In this document: positions 49,802-58,201 of the stretch, piece by piece
Layout: the number at the start of each line of letters is the position of its first letter
Position numbering within the stretch: the stretch's first letter is position 1
Source: Acidimicrobiaceae bacterium
GTDB taxonomy: Bacteria; Actinomycetota; Acidimicrobiia; Acidimicrobiales; Ilumatobacteraceae
Direction: 5' to 3'
DNA length: 64,000 bases
Assembly (NCBI GenBank): GCA_947446815.1
Contig: CANFGT010000002.1
Coordinates: 186,001 to 250,000, forward strand
The notes under the pieces: model-generated
The model's database searches: none
Told to the model about the DNA's origin: nothing
Seen by the model: the letters and a program-made list of their open reading frames with translations, nothing else
Program-made: the position numbers and the translations under genes

Positions 49802-51907
49802 ATGCAAAGACGTACTGATATTGAAGGTCTACGCGCCATTGCGGTCCTTGCCGTCTTGCTTTTCCACGCCGGTGTTCCTGGTCTAACCGGCGGCTACATC
49901 GGAGTTGACGTCTTTTTCGTAGTTTCTGGATTCCTCATTACCTCTCTCTTGGTGTCGGAGAAAGAATCATCGGGCAAGATCTCGCTTTCGTCGTTCTACT
50001 CCCGACGAGTACGGCGATTGCTTCCAGTGTCTGCAGTCGTTGCTGTTTCAACATTGATTGCATCTTGGATATGGCTTGAGCCGTTGCGCTTGCGGGGTCT
50101 TGCCAATGATGTGTTGGCCGTTGCAACATTTTCTTCCAACTTTGTCTTTGCCCATCGCGGTGCGGACTATTTGCAGTCAACTCTTCCACCATCACCGCTG
50201 CAGCATTACTGGAGTCTTGCTGTTGAAGAACAGTTCTATGTGGTGTGGCCAATTCTGATTGCGGTTATTTGCATCGGTGCTACAGCAACGTCACGGCTCA
50301 CAGTGCGTACGCGAATCGGCGTCGCATCAACCGTCGTTGCTGTGACGTCTTTCGTGCTCTGTATGCGAATGATGGATTCATCGCAGCCATGGGCATTCTT
50401 CTCGCCACACACGCGCGCATTTGAACTGGCGGTCGGAGCATTTGCCGCAGTGTTGCCTGTGATGACAGCGAAATGGTTTCGATCCTTTAGTTCCGTCGCG
50501 GCCTGGCTCGGTCTATTTGGAATCATCGTCGCCGTCGTTCGTTTTGATGAGACAACAAAATTCCCTGGACCGTGGGCATTACTGCCAGTTGTCGCAACAG
50601 CGTTCGTCCTTCGTGGCGGCAACGCATCGACTTGGTCACCGAATGTTGTGTTGAAGATGTCACCGTTTCAATGGCTTGGATCACGCTCTTACTCGGCGTA
50701 TCTATGGCATTGGCCAATTCTCATTGTTGTTGCCGCAGGTTTCAATCGTTCTCTGACTGTCACGGAAGGCATTGTTTGCATCGCAATTGCTTTAGGTCTT
50801 TCGGAGTTCTCGTATCGATTTGTTGAGAATCCAATTCGTCATAACATCACAATCCGCGGTCTTCGCGCAGCTGCAATGGCTACTGCAGTTCTTGCACTTG
50901 TCGCCGGTGCAGGGGTATTGGCGCGCAACAATCCACCGACGATTGCCGCAGGTCCCGATGCAACCACACCAACGCTCATTGGTGACACAACTATTCCTTC
51001 AGGTATCGCAGCGACAACGACGCTTGTTCCTACGGCTCCAACGCTTCCACCACAGGGCACTCCCGTGCAAGCAATTGTCGATGCTGCATCAATGACGGGG
51101 TTGCCAGGCAATCTCACGCCAGGTCTGCAGCGTGCAATTTCTGACATGCCCATCATCTACAACAACAATTGTCATGCGGGCTTCTCTGCTGTTCGTCCGA
51201 AGAACTGTGTCTTTGGCGATAAGGAATCATCAATTGTTGTAGGCCTTTATGGCGACTCTCATGCAGCGCAGTGGTTCCCAGCATTAGAGAAAGTTGCTCT
51301 TAAGCGTCATTGGAAACTCATCACGTACACGAAGCGTGGATGCCCGCCAGCAGATATCCCTACATACAGCAGTGTGTTGGGCAAGGTGTACAAAGAGTGT
51401 GCACCATGGCGTCGCAATGTTCTGGAACAAATGGTGACCGATGGAGTGAAGGTTGTCTTCGTCACTCACTTTGATCGTTTGCTCTCAGCGACCACACGCA
51501 AGCCAATGTGGCAAAAAGAATGGCGAGATGCGATTCAGGGAACTCTCACTGCTTTGGAAAGCAAGGGAATCACGCCTGTTCTGATCCAAGACACGCCGTA
51601 TCCGGGTCAAGATGTTCCCACATGTTTAAGTCGTAATTACACCAACGTGCAAAAGTGTTCGCCGATTGTGAGCTCGGCATATCGCGATGACATGAATCAG
51701 ATGCTTCTTGATTTCGATACAGCGGGGAAGCATGTTCTCTGGGTGAAGAACTGGTTCTGTACAACGGCGCTGTGTCCAACGGTTGTGGGCAATGTTCTCG
51801 TATATCGCGATGACAACCATATGACGGTCACATATTCATCTCTCATTGCACCGCTCCTTGATGCTGCGATTTTTGATTTCGTGGATTGGTATTCCCGTCC
51901 TCACTAA
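49802..51907 (+). CDS. OafA/YrhL-type acyltransferase with SGNH domain
   Basis: 701 residues. The acyltransferase-3 domain (about 1-370) begins R-T-D-I-E-G-L-R-A-I-A-V-L, has H-Y-W-S-L-A-V-E-E-Q-F-Y near residue 140 and ten or more membrane helices. A Thr/Pro-rich linker is followed by an extracytoplasmic SGNH domain with G-D-S-H-A-A-Q-W and the catalytic D-D-N-H-M-T near the end. Such proteins O-acetylate cell-surface polysaccharides or peptidoglycan. Its divergence from the ECF sigma/anti-sigma genes suggests envelope-linked control. Confidence 0.92.
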   Translation: MQRRTDIEGLRAIAVLAVLLFHAGVPGLTGGYIGVDVFFVVSGFLITSLLVSEKESSGKISLSSFYSRRVRRLLPVSAVVAVSTLIASWIWLEPLRLRGLANDVLAVATFSSNFVFAHRGADYLQSTLPPSPLQHYWSLAVEEQFYVVWPILIAVICIGATATSRLTVRTRIGVASTVVAVTSFVLCMRMMDSSQPWAFFSPHTRAFELAVGAFAAVLPVMTAKWFRSFSSVAAWLGLFGIIVAVVRFDETTKFPGPWALLPVVATAFVLRGGNASTWSPNVVLKMSPFQWLGSRSYSAYLWHWPILIVVAAGFNRSLTVTEGIVCIAIALGLSEFSYRFVENPIRHNITIRGLRAAAMATAVLALVAGAGVLARNNPPTIAAGPDATTPTLIGDTTIPSGIAATTTLVPTAPTLPPQGTPVQAIVDAASMTGLPGNLTPGLQRAISDMPIIYNNNCHAGFSAVRPKNCVFGDKESSIVVGLYGDSHAAQWFPALEKVALKRHWKLITYTKRGCPPADIPTYSSVLGKVYKECAPWRRNVLEQMVTDGVKVVFVTHFDRLLSATTRKPMWQKEWRDAIQGTLTALESKGITPVLIQDTPYPGQDVPTCLSRNYTNVQKCSPIVSSAYRDDMNQMLLDFDTAGKHVLWVKNWFCTTALCPTVVGNVLVYRDDNHMTVTYSSLIAPLLDAAIFDFVDWYSRPH

Positions 51908-51926
51908 ATTGTGTGAAACTGCGTTA

Positions 51927-52850
51927 GTGGAACAGCGTAAATCTCAAAACGAAGTTCTTGATGAACTCGTTGCTCATGGAATAATCACCGAGCAACAAGC
52001 CTGTGAGATTGCAGATGCTCCACAGTGGTCTTTTTCTGTTCGAGAACTGGTGACGTATTTGGCCGCGCTCATTATTGCTGTGGGTGTGATTCGCATTTTA
52101 GGAATCGCATTTCAGGATGCATCGGAAGGCATCATCGTTGCCGCGCTGTACATCGTTTCAGCGGGTAGTGGATTTGCAGCGTGGAAGTTGTCGGCATCAG
52201 AAGGCATGCGTCAACGTTTTGCTGAAGTACTTGAGATGGGCTCATTGGGATGTGCCTTGGGAGCAACAGGAGTGCTGTTGAGCCACACGGAACTGCGCGG
52301 AGAATCCATCGGCGTGATTCTGATGAGTGCCTGTTTATTGTGGGGCGTTTACCGCAGTCGCATCACGCAGTTCGTGGGGACAGTTGCAATGTGCATCGGC
52401 GCGAATGGTGTCGCTATTTCTTTAGGCGCACTTCTTAATTCCGATAGAGGTTGGACTGCAGGATTACTGATGGTGATATCAGGATCATTCCTTATCTATA
52501 TGGGTACAACAAAAATTGGTGCGCCGAACCTCTCTCGTGCAGTGGGTGCATTATTCGTGGTCATTGGGTCCATCGCATTGGGGACTGATGTTGCGAATGG
52601 TCGCATTATCCCCATCGTTCTGGGCATTGTTCTTTTTGCAGCCGGAACAATTTTGTTGACGCCAGAGCTACTAGTTGCAGGTGCGTTCTGCATTGTTACT
52701 GGAATCGTAATGACGGTGACGCGGTGGATTCACAATGACATGGCACAAGGTCTTGTCATTATTGCAACAGGGGTCGCAATGCTTGTTGTGCTTTCGATGC
52801 AGGTGAAGAGAATCTCTAGTCAACAAGCGATTGGAAGACGAGCTGCTTAA
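51927..52850 (+). CDS. DUF2157-like membrane protein
   Basis: About 307 residues from the GTG at 51927. A TTG at 51909 is another option, and the longer frame back to 51846 runs inside the acyltransferase gene. A soluble N-terminal helix region (E-V-L-D-E-L-V-A-H-G-I-I-T-E-Q-Q) precedes about nine or ten membrane helices. This order matches DUF2157 membrane proteins, of unknown function. It follows the acyltransferase gene closely. The 3' end overlaps the convergent serine hydrolase by 35 bases. Confidence 0.65.
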   Translation: MEQRKSQNEVLDELVAHGIITEQQACEIADAPQWSFSVRELVTYLAALIIAVGVIRILGIAFQDASEGIIVAALYIVSAGSGFAAWKLSASEGMRQRFAEVLEMGSLGCALGATGVLLSHTELRGESIGVILMSACLLWGVYRSRITQFVGTVAMCIGANGVAISLGALLNSDRGWTAGLLMVISGSFLIYMGTTKIGAPNLSRAVGALFVVIGSIALGTDVANGRIIPIVLGIVLFAAGTILLTPELLVAGAFCIVTGIVMTVTRWIHNDMAQGLVIIATGVAMLVVLSMQVKRISSQQAIGRRAA

Positions 52851-54051
52851 GTTGTGGTCGTAATGGCCATGTGCTGGAAGGCATGAGCTGCGTCATGATC
52901 ATGTACACCAAATCTTCCTTTGGATCGACTGTGAAATTGGTGCTTGCTGCACCACCCCAGCCATAATCGCCTGCGCTGCCAGGAACTTTTGCCTTCACGG
53001 GATCAATCGTGACACTCATGCTGAGACCAAATCCGACACCATCAAATGCAGTCTCGGCAAACAATGGACGACCGTAGGCAGTGAGGTCTGCGTTATTCGG
53101 CAAATGATTTGACGCCATAAATGCGACAGTTCGCGGAGAAAGAATTTGAACACCGTTGTACTCGCCACCGTTGCGCAACATCTCTGCAAACTTCAAATAG
53201 TCGGATGTGGTGGACACAAGTCCGCCACCACCGAGGTGGGCCTTTGGTGCATGCAATGCTCCCGCACCTGCTGCATCGTTACGAAGAATTTTCTTGTCTG
53301 CAGGATTCGGGATGTACAGCGCTGCAAGCCGGTCTGCTTTGTCGGCATCACAATGAAATGCGGTGTCGGTCATTCCCAGTGGTTCAAAGATGCGCTTCTT
53401 CATGAACTCACCCAACGACATTCCTGACAACACTTCAACGACACGACCGATAACGTCAATGGACATCGAATACGCCCACTCGGCTCCTGGTTGAAACATC
53501 AGGGGAAGGTCAGCGAGTTTGTCGCAGATGTCAGCGAGCGATGCATCACGTGGCACGCCCCATTCAAAACCTGCATTGCGATACATCTGGTCGACGGGGT
53601 TGGAGTAGACGAAACCGTACGTAAGTCCAGCGGTGTGTGTAAAAAGGTGCCACATCTCCATGGGTTCGGTCACCGGTTCAAATCGGGGGGCGGTGAGGGT
53701 GCCAGAGCGAAAGACCTTCTGGTTGGCAAAAGAGGGGATGAACCACTTCACCTGATCGTGCATCTCAAAGAGGCCCTCTTCCCACAGAATCATGGCGGCA
53801 ACAGCACAGATGGGCTTCGTCATCGAATAGATGCGATAGATGGTGTCGTCGGCGATGGGCTTCGTGTTCTCGACATCGGCATGTCCGTACTTTGTGCTGT
53901 AGGCCAGTTCTCCGCCGCGTGAAACAGTGATGTGATAGCCGGGAAGCTTCCCGTCATCGACATATTTGGCGAAATGGGTCTGGATTCGCTCCAAACGGGT
54001 GGGGTCAAGGCCCAGCGAGCGTGGGTCCGTGGAAACTTCGAGGTTCGACAT
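52816..54051 (-). CDS. Serine hydrolase of the beta-lactamase/esterase (class C) family
   Basis: 411 residues. The nucleophile motif is Y-S-M-T-K (S-x-x-K) near residue 80. The second motif is W-A-Y-S-M-S-I-D-V near residue 190 and the third is Y-G-W-G-G-A-A-S-T near 365. There is no signal peptide, so an EstB-like cytosolic esterase is more likely than a beta-lactamase. It is divergent from the P450 gene (84 bases between the starts) and may cleave an ester made or used in the same pathway. Confidence 0.88.
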   Translation of the reverse strand: MSNLEVSTDPRSLGLDPTRLERIQTHFAKYVDDGKLPGYHITVSRGGELAYSTKYGHADVENTKPIADDTIYRIYSMTKPICAVAAMILWEEGLFEMHDQVKWFIPSFANQKVFRSGTLTAPRFEPVTEPMEMWHLFTHTAGLTYGFVYSNPVDQMYRNAGFEWGVPRDASLADICDKLADLPLMFQPGAEWAYSMSIDVIGRVVEVLSGMSLGEFMKKRIFEPLGMTDTAFHCDADKADRLAALYIPNPADKKILRNDAAGAGALHAPKAHLGGGGLVSTTSDYLKFAEMLRNGGEYNGVQILSPRTVAFMASNHLPNNADLTAYGRPLFAETAFDGVGFGLSMSVTIDPVKAKVPGSAGDYGWGGAASTNFTVDPKEDLVYMIMTQLMPSSTWPLRPQLKQLVFQSLVD

Positions 54052-54135
54052 GGGCGAATCGTATGCCTGTGGCTAGCGTCACGCCTAGTGGAGAGTTATT
54101 CTCACCATGAGGGAAATTCAACCAAGGGGGCTTCT

Positions 54136-55350
54136 GTGAGCGAGATGATCGACTGGACAAGCGAATACGACATTTTCAGCAAGGAATACATCGAGAATCC
54201 ATTTGAGATTTGGGATGACCTTCGCGAACAATGCCCGATTGCACACACCGACAAGTGGGGTGGCTCATGGTTGCCCACCACCTATGACATCGTCACCAAG
54301 ATGGCGCGCGAACCAGAGAAGTTTTCGTCGCGCGAAATCATTGTTGTGCCACCTGCTGAAGCAGCTGGTTCCGGAGCGTACGGTCCAGCACCTGCAGCAC
54401 CTATCTCTGTTGATGCTCCAGTGCACACGTGGACACGTCGTCAGTTGTTGCCAGATTTTTCTCCAAAGGCCGTTGATGAACTTGAAGTGTTCACACGCGC
54501 ATGGTGCCGTGAACTCATGGACTCCATTGCTGGCAAGCCAGAGGCAGACATTGCAGTGGAATATGCGCAACAAATTCCCGCACAAGTCATCGCAACCATG
54601 TTGGGTGTTCCCACCACGATGAAAGATCAATTCACGACATGGGTGCGCAACTCTCTTGAAGCTGGTCTCACGAATCCTGAGCTTCGTATTAAGACCCGTC
54701 GAGAACTGCAAGATTTCTTCATGGGTGAAATCATCAAGCGCCGTGAATCAGGAAGCACCAGTGACCTCATTGGTGAACTTGTTCATGCAGAGCATGATGG
54801 AGAGCCATATCCCGACGGCCTCATCCTTGGCATGTGCGGTCTGTTGCTGATTGCGGGTGTGGACACCACATGGAGCGGCATCGGTTCTTCGTTGTGGCAC
54901 CTCGCAACACATCCTGAAGACCGCATTCGTTTGGTGCAGGAACCAGAACTCATCCCAAGCGCTGTTGAAGAGTTCCTTCGTGCATATTCACCGGTAACGA
55001 TGGCTCGCCTTGTGAATGAAGACATGGAATACGAAGGCTGTCCAATGAAGGCTGGAGATCGCATTCTCATGGCGTTCCCCGCTGCGAATCGTGACCCAGA
55101 ACATTTTGAGCGTCCTGATGAAGTCATCATCGATCGCGAACACAATCGCCACGTTGCATTCGGTGCAGGTATCCACCGTTGTGTCGGATCAAACCTTGCT
55201 CGTATGGAAATGCGTGTCGCCATTGAAGAATTCCTGGCACGCGTACCAGAGTTTGAACTTCGTGAGGATGCTGAAGTCACTTGGGCTGGTGGACAGGTTC
55301 GCGGACCTCGCACCATTCCCGTGCGTATCAACACAGTGATTGGACACTAA
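54136..55350 (+). CDS. Cytochrome P450
   Basis: 404 residues from the GTG at 54136, five bases after an AAGGGGG site. The I-helix motif is L-I-A-G-V-D-T-T-W, the E-x-x-R is in V-E-E-F-L-R, and the haem loop is F-G-A-G-I-H-R-C-V-G-S-N-L-A-R with the haem-ligand Cys. It is a soluble bacterial P450 without membrane anchor. It hydroxylates an unknown hydrophobic substrate with electrons from ferredoxin, which is not encoded nearby. A strong terminator follows the gene. Confidence 0.95.
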   Translation: MSEMIDWTSEYDIFSKEYIENPFEIWDDLREQCPIAHTDKWGGSWLPTTYDIVTKMAREPEKFSSREIIVVPPAEAAGSGAYGPAPAAPISVDAPVHTWTRRQLLPDFSPKAVDELEVFTRAWCRELMDSIAGKPEADIAVEYAQQIPAQVIATMLGVPTTMKDQFTTWVRNSLEAGLTNPELRIKTRRELQDFFMGEIIKRRESGSTSDLIGELVHAEHDGEPYPDGLILGMCGLLLIAGVDTTWSGIGSSLWHLATHPEDRIRLVQEPELIPSAVEEFLRAYSPVTMARLVNEDMEYEGCPMKAGDRILMAFPAANRDPEHFERPDEVIIDREHNRHVAFGAGIHRCVGSNLARMEMRVAIEEFLARVPEFELREDAEVTWAGGQVRGPRTIPVRINTVIGH

Positions 55351-55394
55351 GCCCGGCAAAGGTATTTCTCCTAGCGACTTCGCTGGGACTTAGA

Positions 55395-55426
55395 AAAAGC
55401 CCCGCACCAAATGGCGCGGGGCTTTT
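55395..55426. terminator. Bidirectional rho-independent terminator
   Basis: AAAAGCCCCGC (55395-55405) pairs with GCGGGGCTTTT (55416-55426) around a 10-base loop, giving an 11-bp stem with A/T ends on both sides. It lies between the convergent P450 and phosphotransferase genes and should stop transcripts from both. Confidence 0.9.
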
Positions 55427-55437
55427 CTATAACTGGA

Positions 55438-56544
55438 TTAGCGGATGACGTTGAGAGCGTTGTTGTCCTCAACACAGGACAGCGCGCGCAAGAACATCTC
55501 GCGAATAAGGTCTTGACCTCGTTCGTTTTGCTCTGTGTAACTAGCGAATGATGTAACGCCATAGGTGACACAAAAGACGATGCAAACGAGGTATTGGCGC
55601 CATGCCTCATCACGGTCAATATCAATACCGTGGAATTCCAAACGGTCGAGATATGTATCGACGAGTTCTTTATCGTGGCCTCGACGAACTTCAGTAGTGA
55701 TGGACTGGCTGATGAAGTAGCCAACGTCGTACATGCCTGAACCGGTTCCCACAATTTGGAAGTCAATCGCTACAGGCTTGTCGCCATCGAGCATGAGGTT
55801 GTCCGCGCGATAGTCGCCGTGGCACAAAGTGACGGGATTCGAAAGATTTTGCAGCAGCCATGGCACCTTGCCCGCCCAGATGTCGCCAATGTCGCGAACA
55901 CTTTCAGAGATGAGGTCGCCGGCATGTTCAGCGGCGGCTGGCCATCCAGCGGTCCACAACATTGGGAGTACTGCGTTGTATGTGGGGTTATCCAGGGGCT
56001 GGAAAACCTCTGTGTAGTTTGCAAGCTTTGGGCTACCCCACCACATGGCGTGGAAATCGGCAAGAATTTCGAGGAACATCTTGGCTTGATCCAATGATGC
56101 ACCTTCCAACTGATTCAGTTGCTTGTAGTGGCTGATGTCTTCCATTGCGATAGTGAAGTCGGTGTTGTCGCCGGCAATTGCCTGTGCATAACACTTTGCA
56201 GTTTTAAATGGAGCGTCGGGTGCGCAGTCCTTATAGAAGACAAGCTCACGGATATAGAGAACGAGTGCATCAGCAGTGAAACGCTGAGTTGGGTCATCGG
56301 TGGGGTACTTCACCACAAAAGACTTTGGCGCTTTTGTCTCACCTGAGTACGTAGGGATGACGCGCTGCAAAATGCTGAGAATGCCTACGCCTTCACCGAT
56401 GCGCTCAATTGTGACGCCGGTGACTGAAACATTGTCTTCGAGACTTTTGCTACCTTTGAGGACACCTTCTACCCACTGTGGGGTGATGTCCTGTTCGTTT
56501 GCGAGCAGACCAAGTCCAGATTCGATGAGATCGACAATTGCCAT
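55438..56544 (-). CDS. Aminoglycoside-phosphotransferase-like kinase
   Basis: 368 residues from the ATG at 56544, preceded by AGGGGG seven bases upstream. An in-frame start at 56595 is less likely. The catalytic loop L-C-H-G-D-Y-R-A-D-N and the metal motif I-D-F-Q lie near residues 245-270, as in APH and ecdysteroid-kinase-like (DUF1679) proteins. In actinobacteria such kinases often sit with lipid or steroid catabolism genes. Antibiotic resistance is not implied. The substrate is unknown. Confidence 0.85.
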   Translation of the reverse strand: MAIVDLIESGLGLLANEQDITPQWVEGVLKGSKSLEDNVSVTGVTIERIGEGVGILSILQRVIPTYSGETKAPKSFVVKYPTDDPTQRFTADALVLYIRELVFYKDCAPDAPFKTAKCYAQAIAGDNTDFTIAMEDISHYKQLNQLEGASLDQAKMFLEILADFHAMWWGSPKLANYTEVFQPLDNPTYNAVLPMLWTAGWPAAAEHAGDLISESVRDIGDIWAGKVPWLLQNLSNPVTLCHGDYRADNLMLDGDKPVAIDFQIVGTGSGMYDVGYFISQSITTEVRRGHDKELVDTYLDRLEFHGIDIDRDEAWRQYLVCIVFCVTYGVTSFASYTEQNERGQDLIREMFLRALSCVEDNNALNVIR

Positions 56545-56645
56545 ATGAATTCCCCCTGTGAGAAGCCGCGCCCCCCGGCGCGACACGGCAAACACTAGTT
56601 CTCAATATGGTGGCTGCAAATATCTGCCCCTCTAATGTGGCGCAT

Positions 56646-57725
56646 ATGAAACAAGTGCGCGTCGGTGTTATCGGGACCGGGATGATGGGCTGTGAGCATC
56701 TCAAGAACTTGATGGGCTTGCCCAACGTGCTGATTACAGCTGTGAGCGACACCAATAACGAGTCCTTGAAATGGGCGAGACACACTTTGGGCGATGCTGC
56801 GGATGCAGTGATGTACTTCACCCATCACCTTGAACTTTTGCAGTCGGGTCTTGTTGATGCTGTATTGGTTGCATCGCCGAACTTCACTCATAAAGCGGTT
56901 CTTGATGACATCTTTGCGACCGACATCCCCGTGCTTGTTGAAAAGCCAATGTGCACAACTGTGGAAGATTGCATCGCAATTGTGAATGCACAAAAGAATC
57001 GCGATGCTCTGACATGGGTTGGCCTTGAATATCGATATATGGCTCCCATCGCGGAACTCATTCGCCAAGTGCGTCAAGGTGTTGTCGGTGATTTGAAAAT
57101 GCTTGCGATCCGCGAGCACCGTTTTCCCTTCCTTGTGAAAGTGGATAACTGGAATCGGTTCTCTCGTAACACTGGTGGAACATTGGTGGAGAAGTGCTGT
57201 CATTTCTTTGACCTAATGAATCTGGTGGTTGGCTCACGTCCGATACGTGTGATGGCAAGTGGTGGACAAGATGTCAATCACCTTGATGAGATGTACAACG
57301 GTGAGTCTTCGGACATTCTCGATAATGCATATGTCATCGTTGAATATGCAAACGGCGTTCGAGCGATGTTGGATCTCAGCATGTTCGCTGAAGGGTCACG
57401 ACATGAACAGGAAATTTCAGCTGTCGGTAGCACGGGAAAAATTGAAGCGTTTATCCCTGGCGATGGACACATCATCATCGGCGAACGATCCACTCGCACC
57501 GTTCGCGAAGTGACTGTAGGAATTGATCCTGACGTTGCACACGTGGGATTCCACTTCGGTGCGAGTTTTATCGAGTGCAAACGCTTTATCGATGCAGTTG
57601 CATCTGATTCACCACCTGAGGTGACTGTCGAAGATGGACTGTGGAGTGTTGTTATCGGTGCAGCTGCTCATCGATCAATTGATGAAGGTCGGGTTGTGGA
57701 GATTTCTGAATATGGAATCTCATAG
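56646..57725 (+). CDS. Gfo/Idh/MocA family oxidoreductase
   Basis: 359 residues from the ATG at 56646. A start at 56607 adds a poor leader. The NAD(P) motif is G-V-I-G-T-G-M-M-G-C near the N-terminus. The family lysine is in V-E-K-P-M-C-T near residue 100. The C-terminal substrate domain follows, with D-N-W-N-R-F-S-R-N-T-G-G-T-L-V-E-K-C-C-H-F-F-D in separate strands. It is a sugar or inositol-type dehydrogenase. The substrate is open. It is divergent from the kinase gene. Confidence 0.9.
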   Translation: MKQVRVGVIGTGMMGCEHLKNLMGLPNVLITAVSDTNNESLKWARHTLGDAADAVMYFTHHLELLQSGLVDAVLVASPNFTHKAVLDDIFATDIPVLVEKPMCTTVEDCIAIVNAQKNRDALTWVGLEYRYMAPIAELIRQVRQGVVGDLKMLAIREHRFPFLVKVDNWNRFSRNTGGTLVEKCCHFFDLMNLVVGSRPIRVMASGGQDVNHLDEMYNGESSDILDNAYVIVEYANGVRAMLDLSMFAEGSRHEQEISAVGSTGKIEAFIPGDGHIIIGERSTRTVREVTVGIDPDVAHVGFHFGASFIECKRFIDAVASDSPPEVTVEDGLWSVVIGAAAHRSIDEGRVVEISEYGIS

Positions 57726-57757
57726 TTCAGCTATCGCTCGCATGACTTGCCGATACC

Positions 57758-58201
57758 GTGCCACCTGTGAATGACCTTGTACTTATTCTGAATCTTCTCG
57801 GCACGTGGATGATGGTGGGCGTTATCTGGTTTGTGCAATTAGTGCACTATCCATTGCTTGCAGTGGTGCCAGTCGAAAGTGCGTCGTCAGTTGCAGTCGA
57901 TCATCAGCGTCGCACGGCATGGGTCGTGATGATTCCCATGACAGTAGAAGGATTCAGCACCTTGGCACTGATGAAGTGGGTGCCAGATGGCGTCGCGTGG
58001 TGGGTTCCGTGGGCAAACGCCGTTCTACTTGCAGTGGCGCTTGGATGCACAGTGTTTTTGTCAGTGCCGCGTCATGAACGCATGGCAACGAATCCAACAC
58101 TAACGATTGGTCGTGAACTTGTTGTCACCAACTGGCCACGCACTGTTGCTTGGACAGCACGAGGAATCATCCTTGCGCTGATGCTGAACGCGCGGTTGTA
58201 A
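57758..58201 (+). CDS. Small membrane protein of unknown function
   Basis: 147 residues from a GTG at 57758. A GTG at 57767 is also possible. Four hydrophobic segments are visible: L-L-G-T-W-M-M-V-G-V-I-W-F-V, V-V-M-I-P-M-T-V-E-G, A-N-A-V-L-L-A-V-A-L-G and A-R-G-I-I-L-A-L-M-L. The pattern W-F-V-Q-L-V-H-Y-P and R-T-x-x-W resembles DUF1772-like proteins, not confirmed. It lies 32 bases after the Gfo/Idh/MocA gene and ends one base before the convergent arylsulfatase stop. Confidence 0.6.
   Translation: MPPVNDLVLILNLLGTWMMVGVIWFVQLVHYPLLAVVPVESASSVAVDHQRRTAWVVMIPMTVEGFSTLALMKWVPDGVAWWVPWANAVLLAVALGCTVFLSVPRHERMATNPTLTIGRELVVTNWPRTVAWTARGIILALMLNARL

Noticed and set aside
53932-54135. Upstream extension of the P450 gene
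   Set aside because: It is antisense to the serine hydrolase gene, and the GTG at 54136 has a strong ribosome site and matches the usual P450 N-terminus.
54783-55334. A 183-residue minus-strand open frame inside the P450 gene
   Set aside because: It is an antisense shadow, Ser/Arg-rich with no domain, fully overlapped by a complete P450.
55438-56544. Aminoglycoside resistance enzyme
   Set aside because: The kinase fold is shared by many small-molecule kinases. Context and length fit a catabolic or lipid-related kinase, so resistance is not claimed.
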